From NCBI GenBank assembly GCA_021826655.1, contig JAKAZC010000073.1:1-10288 (forward strand): a stretch of 10,288 nt of DNA. The letters run 5' to 3'. Position numbers and translations under genes: made by a program. Positions 5,932 to 10,288 of the stretch are shown here, in pieces (the first letter of the stretch is position 1; the number at the start of each line of letters is the position of its first letter). The notes beneath the pieces were generated by a model that worked only from the letters and a program-made list of their open reading frames with translations, did not search any database and had not been told where the DNA came from. The DNA comes from Actinomycetes bacterium (lineage in GTDB: Bacteria; Actinomycetota; Acidimicrobiia; Acidimicrobiales; RAAP-2).

Positions 5932-8900
5932 GGCCGATGTCGACCGACGCCGCCGTCCCGAACAGGCGTGACACGCACCTGGTGCGACGTGCGCTCGGGT
6001 CGCGTGCGCACCGACGTGATCTCTCCGACCTCGGACAGACCGCCATCGTCGCCGTGCTGGCCGTCAGCCTCATCGTCGGGATCATCGGTGCCACACTGGT
6101 CGCCGCCGTCGTGCAGTCGGCGCCGCTCCAGCAGACCGTCGCCGTCGCCGTCTACGCCCGTCGCGCCCTCCAGGCCGGCGAGAACGCCTACCTCACCGCC
6201 GTCAACGCCAATCCCAGCCTGGCCCAGTGCAACATGAACAAGAACACCACGGGTACCTGCGGTGGGATCGCCTACGGACAGTGGCAACTGGTGAGCGGTA
6301 CGGACACGACCAGCAGCGACGCCGAGTACTACACCTTCGGGAACCCGCAGCCGACCTTCGACCCGACGACCCACGCGCTGACCACCCTGACCGTCCAGGT
6401 GGCCGGCGCCGCCCACGACCAGGCCTTGGCCAACCACTACTTCTTCAACACCGAGACCTTGAACCTCACCGCAACCAACGGGTTCCTGACGAACGTCTGG
6501 TGGTCGAACTTCGAGTCCTTCGACTCGACCGGCAACTACTCCACCTGCAACTACAACTGGAAGCTGAGCTACGACATCAACAATGCCGGCGTCGGCTGTG
6601 AGCCGGTTCCCTTCGGCCCGAGTGACTACCTGTTCGGCCCGGTGTACACCAATGACTCCCTCTTCGTCGCCGGTGACGGCACCGAGGCCAACTCTCCGTC
6701 GTTCGGAAATCCGGCGCCCACGCCCGTGGTCCCCTCCGACGTGCACACCGCCGACCCCAACTGCCAGTTCGTCGACAACAACTACGGCATGAGCGGCATC
6801 CCCGGGGGTACGACCGCCGCCGCCAACTGCGCCCCGGCTACGGGCGACGTCTACCTCTACGCCAATTCCACGAACACCACGAACCCGCTTCCGGTGAGCA
6901 CGTACGCACAGAAGGTCGAGCCACCGCCACAGAGCAACGCGCAGCTCGGGTTGATCGCCGCCCAGAACGGCTGCCTCTACTCCGGCCCCACCCAGATCTC
7001 CCTGTCCACCGATGCCCACGGCGTCGGCCAGATGACCGTGGTCAGCCCCGACACGACCGAGGCCAGTCCCACCTCGGACACCAACAACGCACCCGGCAAT
7101 TCCAACGCCTGCCCGAACAACGGGACGGCGCCCCTGCCGTCCAACGGGGTCGTCTACGTCGAAGGGGCGACGAGCGCCCAGACGGTCCTGGGTGCCAACC
7201 CGCTCGACGACCTGGTGGACGACACGGTCACCAACCTGACCGCCAACCCGTCGCCTTCGGCCAACAATCCGGTGACGTTGACGGCCACGGTCACCTCGGC
7301 CACCGACAAGATCCCGACGAACGCCACCGTCACCTTCAACCAGACCACCAAGTACCGGACCTGGTGGGGAGGCACCCGGACGAGCACCAACCCGATCAGC
7401 AGCTGTACCAACCTGTCCACCTGGTCGGCACCCGTCCAGGTCGGCGGGTACTGGGAGGCCACCGTCACCTGCTCGACCACCGAGGCGGGCAACGGGACCG
7501 GGGCGTTCTCCGCCAAGTACACCGGCGGCACCTCCACCACGTCATCGCAGGGCAACCTGGGGCACACCAACACATTGAATCCGTCGTCGTCCTACGGCCC
7601 CGACTCGCAGACCAGCGCCGGCGGCTGCTCGGGCTGCTACTTCGGCGAGAGGACCCCCGACGCCGAGGGTGACGCATTCGTGAACGGCAACCTGTCCGGC
7701 CAACTCACCATCGGCACCGCCAACAACGTCGTCGTCGACGGCAACCTCACCTACGCCGACTGCTCGGGTCGGTGGACGACGGGCCAGAGCGGGGCGGCGG
7801 ACTTCTGTCCGTACAACTCCGGAGGCACCAACGACTCACTGGGTCTCATCGCCAACCAGTTTGTCGAGGTCGGCCATCCGGTCTCGAAGTCGAGCGGTTT
7901 GACCCTCCCCGCCTGTGGTGGCACCCCCGGCGCACTGTGCGATCCTTCCACCGGAGGCGGCGGCCTGACCATCGACGCCGCCATCCTGGCCCTGACCGAG
8001 TCGTTCGTGGTCAACAATTACAAACACGGGAACTTCGAGGGCCCCCTCGACGTCTACGGCTCGATCCAGCAGTTCGCCCGTGGACCCGTCGCCACCTTCA
8101 ACCAATTCAACTTTGCGCTGGCATCCGGCTACAACAAGCACTACACGTGGGACCCGCTGCTCGACTACGTGTCGCCTCCCAGCTACCTGGTGCCGTCCAC
8201 GGCGCCGTGGACCCTCGCCGCCATCAACGCCAACGGCGGCGAGCGGGGCACCGGGGTGTGCCCGCCCCTGACCGGTGTCTACGACGGGACCACGTCCCCG
8301 CCCGCGTTCACCCAGTCCTGCTCCAACCCGACCGGCGGGCTGCCCGGCTACCCGGCCCTCACCGCACCCGATCCGCCGACCGACGTCTACGCCACCGCGA
8401 GCGCCGGCGGCGTCGCCACCGTCAACTGGACCGACCCGTCGGACAACGGCTCGCCCATCCTCCACTACGACGTGCAGACCAACCCGTCCTGCGCGGCCTG
8501 CTCGGGGCTCGATGTGACCGGGGCCACGGCCACCTCGGCGCCGATCAGCGGCCTGAGCCCCGGGACGAACTACGTCTTCACCGTCACCGCCACCAACGCC
8601 TACGGCACCAGTGACCCGTCGGCCCCGTCGGCCTCGGTCAGCGGGCCCAACGTTCCCTACGCGCCCACACAGGTGGCGGCCACCGGCAACGCCAACGAGA
8701 CCGTCAACGTGAGCTGGACCGACCCGGCATCCCTGGGCGGTCCCATCACCGGCTACACCGTGACGCCCTCGCCGGCCTGCCCGGCGTGCACCGGCCTGAC
8801 GTCGTCGAGCGCGAGCGCCACCTCCACCACGGTGAGCGGACTGACCGTAGGTGGCACCTACACCTTCACCGTCAGCGCCACCAACGCCATCGGGACCGGA

Positions 8901-10288
8901 CCGCAGTCGGCGCCGTCGAACGCGGTCCAGGTCCCGACCATCCCGGGTGCGCCCGTCAGCGTGAGCGGGACCTCGTTCGCCAACCTGCAGTCCGTGGTGT
9001 CCTGGTCACCCCCGACCTCGACCGGCGGGCTGCCGATCACCGGGTACCGGGTGACCGCGTCACCCGGGGGTGCGTTCTGCACCACCAGCGGGGTGACGAC
9101 GTGTGCGGTCAGCGGGCTGACCGACGGCACGGCGTACACGTTCACTGTGACGGCCACCAACGCCCTGGGCACCGGCCCGGCCTCGGCCCCGTCGGCACCA
9201 GCCACTCCCTCGGCGACCCCGGGGGCGCCGACCATCGGCGGGGCCACCGCGGGCAACGGCTCGGCCTCGGTGACCTTCACCCCACCGGCGGCCAACGGCG
9301 GGGCACCCGTGACGGGTTACACCGCGACCTCCTCACCGGGGGGGATCACCGGCTCGTGTGCCGCCTCGCCCTGCACGGTGACCGGCCTCGCCAACGGCAC
9401 CTCGTACACCTTCCGGGTGACCGCCACCAACGGCGCCGGCGCCGGCACGCCCTCGGGCACATCCAATGCGGTCACCCCGACCGGGCCCCCGGGGACGCCG
9501 ACCAACGTGGCGGCCACGTCGGACGCCGACGCGCAGTCCGTGGTCACGTGGACGGCACCGGCGTCCAACGGCGGCTCGGCCATCACCGGCTACACCGTGA
9601 CCTCCAGCGGTGGACAGACGTGCACGACGCCCAACGGCACGACCACCACCTGCACGGTGACCGGGCTCACCAACGGCACGGCCTACACCTTCACGGTGAC
9701 CGCCACCAACGGCCTCGGCAACGGGTCCCCGTCCGCGTCGGCGACCGCGACGCCGGCCACCGTCCCCGGCGCACCGACCGCGGTGCACGCGGTCGGTGGG
9801 TACCAGCAGGCCGCCGTGTCGTGGACGGCCCCGACGACGGGCGGTCTGCCCATCACCTCCTACACGGTGACGTCGGCGCCGGGCGGCCGGACGTGCTCCA
9901 GCGCCGCCACCTCGTGCACGGTGACCGGGCTCACCAACGGCACGGCCTTCACCTTCACGGTGACCGCCACCACCGCCGTCGGTACCGGCCAGCCGTCGCT
10001 CGCCTCGAACTCGGTGACCCCGACCGACACGGTTCCCGGCGCGCCGGCGAACGTGTCCGCCACCTCCTTCGCCAGCACCCAGTCCGCCGTCACCTGGACC
10101 GCGGCAGCCCCGAACGGCTCCACCGTCACCACGTACACCGTGACGTCCAGCGGTGGGCAGACCTGCACCACGCCCACCGGCACCACCACCACATGTACCG
10201 TGACCGGGCTCACCAACGGCACGGCCTACACGTTCACAGTGACCGCCACCAACGGCCTCGGCACCGGTCCGTCGTCGACCCCGTCCGC
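5928..10288 (+). CDS. giant PilX/GspK-like minor pilin with Ig-like and fibronectin type III domains; 3' end outside the window
   Basis: I translated this frame by hand: it is open from the ATG at 5928 (ATGA overlap with the upstream stop) to the window end, 1453 full codons with no stop. ATG 5937, in frame and preceded by GGATGAGG, is an alternative start. Residues 31-62 (DLSDLG, then QTAIVAVLAVSLIVGIIG) form a prepilin-like segment with cleavage expected after Gly36; mature +5 is Val41, not Glu, as is typical of GspK/PilX. The following helix has RRALQAGENAYL (79-89), as in PilX N-termini. Residues about 100-430 and 570-761 resemble actinobacterial PilX-like pilus proteins: FGPVYTNDSLFVAG, NGCLYSGPTQISL, PLPSNGVVYVEG, GNLSGQLTIGTANNVVVDGNLTY, IQQFARGPVATF and WDPLLDYVSPPSY. 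An Ig-like domain sits at about 433-533. From about 814 to the end run seven fibronectin type III domains, the last incomplete. Likely a pilus-tip adhesin or extended stalk; the ligand is unknown. Confidence 0.85.
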   Translation, partial: MRPMSTDAAVPNRRDTHLVRRALGSRAHRRDLSDLGQTAIVAVLAVSLIVGIIGATLVAAVVQSAPLQQTVAVAVYARRALQAGENAYLTAVNANPSLAQCNMNKNTTGTCGGIAYGQWQLVSGTDTTSSDAEYYTFGNPQPTFDPTTHALTTLTVQVAGAAHDQALANHYFFNTETLNLTATNGFLTNVWWSNFESFDSTGNYSTCNYNWKLSYDINNAGVGCEPVPFGPSDYLFGPVYTNDSLFVAGDGTEANSPSFGNPAPTPVVPSDVHTADPNCQFVDNNYGMSGIPGGTTAAANCAPATGDVYLYANSTNTTNPLPVSTYAQKVEPPPQSNAQLGLIAAQNGCLYSGPTQISLSTDAHGVGQMTVVSPDTTEASPTSDTNNAPGNSNACPNNGTAPLPSNGVVYVEGATSAQTVLGANPLDDLVDDTVTNLTANPSPSANNPVTLTATVTSATDKIPTNATVTFNQTTKYRTWWGGTRTSTNPISSCTNLSTWSAPVQVGGYWEATVTCSTTEAGNGTGAFSAKYTGGTSTTSSQGNLGHTNTLNPSSSYGPDSQTSAGGCSGCYFGERTPDAEGDAFVNGNLSGQLTIGTANNVVVDGNLTYADCSGRWTTGQSGAADFCPYNSGGTNDSLGLIANQFVEVGHPVSKSSGLTLPACGGTPGALCDPSTGGGGLTIDAAILALTESFVVNNYKHGNFEGPLDVYGSIQQFARGPVATFNQFNFALASGYNKHYTWDPLLDYVSPPSYLVPSTAPWTLAAINANGGERGTGVCPPLTGVYDGTTSPPAFTQSCSNPTGGLPGYPALTAPDPPTDVYATASAGGVATVNWTDPSDNGSPILHYDVQTNPSCAACSGLDVTGATATSAPISGLSPGTNYVFTVTATNAYGTSDPSAPSASVSGPNVPYAPTQVAATGNANETVNVSWTDPASLGGPITGYTVTPSPACPACTGLTSSSASATSTTVSGLTVGGTYTFTVSATNAIGTGPQSAPSNAVQVPTIPGAPVSVSGTSFANLQSVVSWSPPTSTGGLPITGYRVTASPGGAFCTTSGVTTCAVSGLTDGTAYTFTVTATNALGTGPASAPSAPATPSATPGAPTIGGATAGNGSASVTFTPPAANGGAPVTGYTATSSPGGITGSCAASPCTVTGLANGTSYTFRVTATNGAGAGTPSGTSNAVTPTGPPGTPTNVAATSDADAQSVVTWTAPASNGGSAITGYTVTSSGGQTCTTPNGTTTTCTVTGLTNGTAYTFTVTATNGLGNGSPSASATATPATVPGAPTAVHAVGGYQQAAVSWTAPTTGGLPITSYTVTSAPGGRTCSSAATSCTVTGLTNGTAFTFTVTATTAVGTGQPSLASNSVTPTDTVPGAPANVSATSFASTQSAVTWTAAAPNGSTVTTYTVTSSGGQTCTTPTGTTTTCTVTGLTNGTAYTFTVTATNGLGTGPSSTPS
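7224..7526 (+). other. bacterial Ig-like domain inside the PilX/GspK-like protein
   Basis: Residues about 433-533 follow the pattern of the Big_3_5-type bacterial Ig-like domain: TNLTANPSPSANNPVTLTATV, then ATVTFN, a Cys in SSCTNL, a paired Cys in WEATVTCSTTEAG, and the closing strand GAFSAKYTGG. It falls between PLPSNGVVYVEG (403-413) and GDAFVNGNLSGQL (581-593), two motifs that I expect to be close together in ordinary PilX-like relatives, so it looks like an insertion into the beta-helical part. Confidence 0.65.
8367..10288 (+). repeat. array of at least seven fibronectin type III domains
   Basis: Domains span roughly 8367-8642, 8652-8933, 8940-9209, 9219-9479, 9486-9758, 9765-10025 and 10035 to the window end. 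Each has the fibronectin III frame: an N-terminal PGAPTxV strand, a Trp or Phe core position in VVSWxxP, the GxPITGYTV strand, and the late GLTNGTAYTFTVTATNxxGxGPxS strand pair. Each also has a Cys pair in the same mid-domain loop: CAAC at 855/858, CPAC at 951/954, then 1051/1059, 1144/1149, 1232/1242, 1323/1330 and 1413/1423. Fibronectin III arrays in exported bacterial proteins are usually spacers or binding modules. The array continues beyond the window. Confidence 0.9.
9657..10226 (+). repeat. identical 27-base direct repeats within the fibronectin III array
   Basis: The stretch encoding VTGLTNGTA is identical at 9657-9683, 9921-9947 and 10200-10226 (spacing 264 and 279 bases), and similarity extends further on both sides. 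Domains 5 and 7 are closest, sharing almost the same SSGGQTCTTP-to-TNGLG segment at 181-residue distance. This points to recent duplication or gene conversion at the C-terminal side of the array. Confidence 0.85.

Noticed and set aside
6033..6115. TadE/TadG-like anchor instead of a PilX/GspK-like N-terminus
   Set aside because: GQTAIV superficially resembles the TadE GQxxVEF motif, but the Glu is missing, the ALQAGENAY helix follows as in PilX, and the gene sits third after PilV- and PilW-like genes.
5928..8366. Possible pseudogene or frameshifted region, since several overlapping frames of 60-280 codons lie here in other frames and on the other strand
   Set aside because: Hand translation of the third frame is continuous with family motifs throughout, so the other frames are shadows.
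9218..10288. Regular repeats considered as a CRISPR array or tandem satellite
   Set aside because: The repeat unit is about 260-280 bases, stays in frame, and encodes fibronectin III domains, so it is protein-level repetition.

Overview
The window is a stretch of a GC-rich chromosome with strong G/C preference at third codon positions. Everything I can support lies on the + strand. The combination of an AtuA-family protein, an actinobacterial-style acyl-CoA dehydrogenase, Cys-pair propeller repeats and fibronectin type III arrays suggests an Actinomycetota genome, possibly Acidimicrobiia. This is inference from gene style; no rRNA or marker gene is present to prove it.

There are two unrelated blocks. 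Positions 1-2019 hold a catabolic pair: the 3' end of an AtuA-like (DUF1446) gene and, 36 bases on, a complete acyl-CoA dehydrogenase with a good ribosome binding site. They are probably one operon for breakdown of a branched or otherwise unusual acyl-CoA; the substrate cannot be read from the sequence. Positions 2020-2176 are non-coding and hold a sigma-28/FliA/WhiG-like promoter candidate (2081-2109), a perfect 6+6 inverted repeat (2135-2148) and a modest ribosome binding site.

Positions 2177-10288 hold three consecutive prepilin-like genes joined by two ATGA stop/start overlaps. Gene 1 (924 aa) has a PilV/GspI-like N-terminus, a Cna-B-like domain, eight Cys-pair repeats that look like a beta-propeller, and a final carboxypeptidase-regulatory-like domain. 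Gene 2 (327 aa) is PilW/GspJ-like. Gene 3 is PilX/GspK-like, is open from 5928 to the end of the window (at least 1453 codons, no stop) and carries an Ig-like domain, a beta-helix-like pilus region and at least seven fibronectin type III domains. It is the largest gene here and is easily missed because its stop codon lies outside the window.

The order (PilV-PilW-PilX, equivalent to GspI-GspJ-GspK) matches the minor pilin complexes that prime and cap type IV pili and type II secretion pseudopili. My reading is that this operon encodes a pilus-tip complex in which two of the three minor pilins have grown into giant, disulfide-rich, multidomain adhesin-like proteins. The prepilin identities and domain classes are well supported by visible motifs. 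The tip location and adhesive role are inference. No RNA genes, mobile elements or CRISPR arrays were seen.
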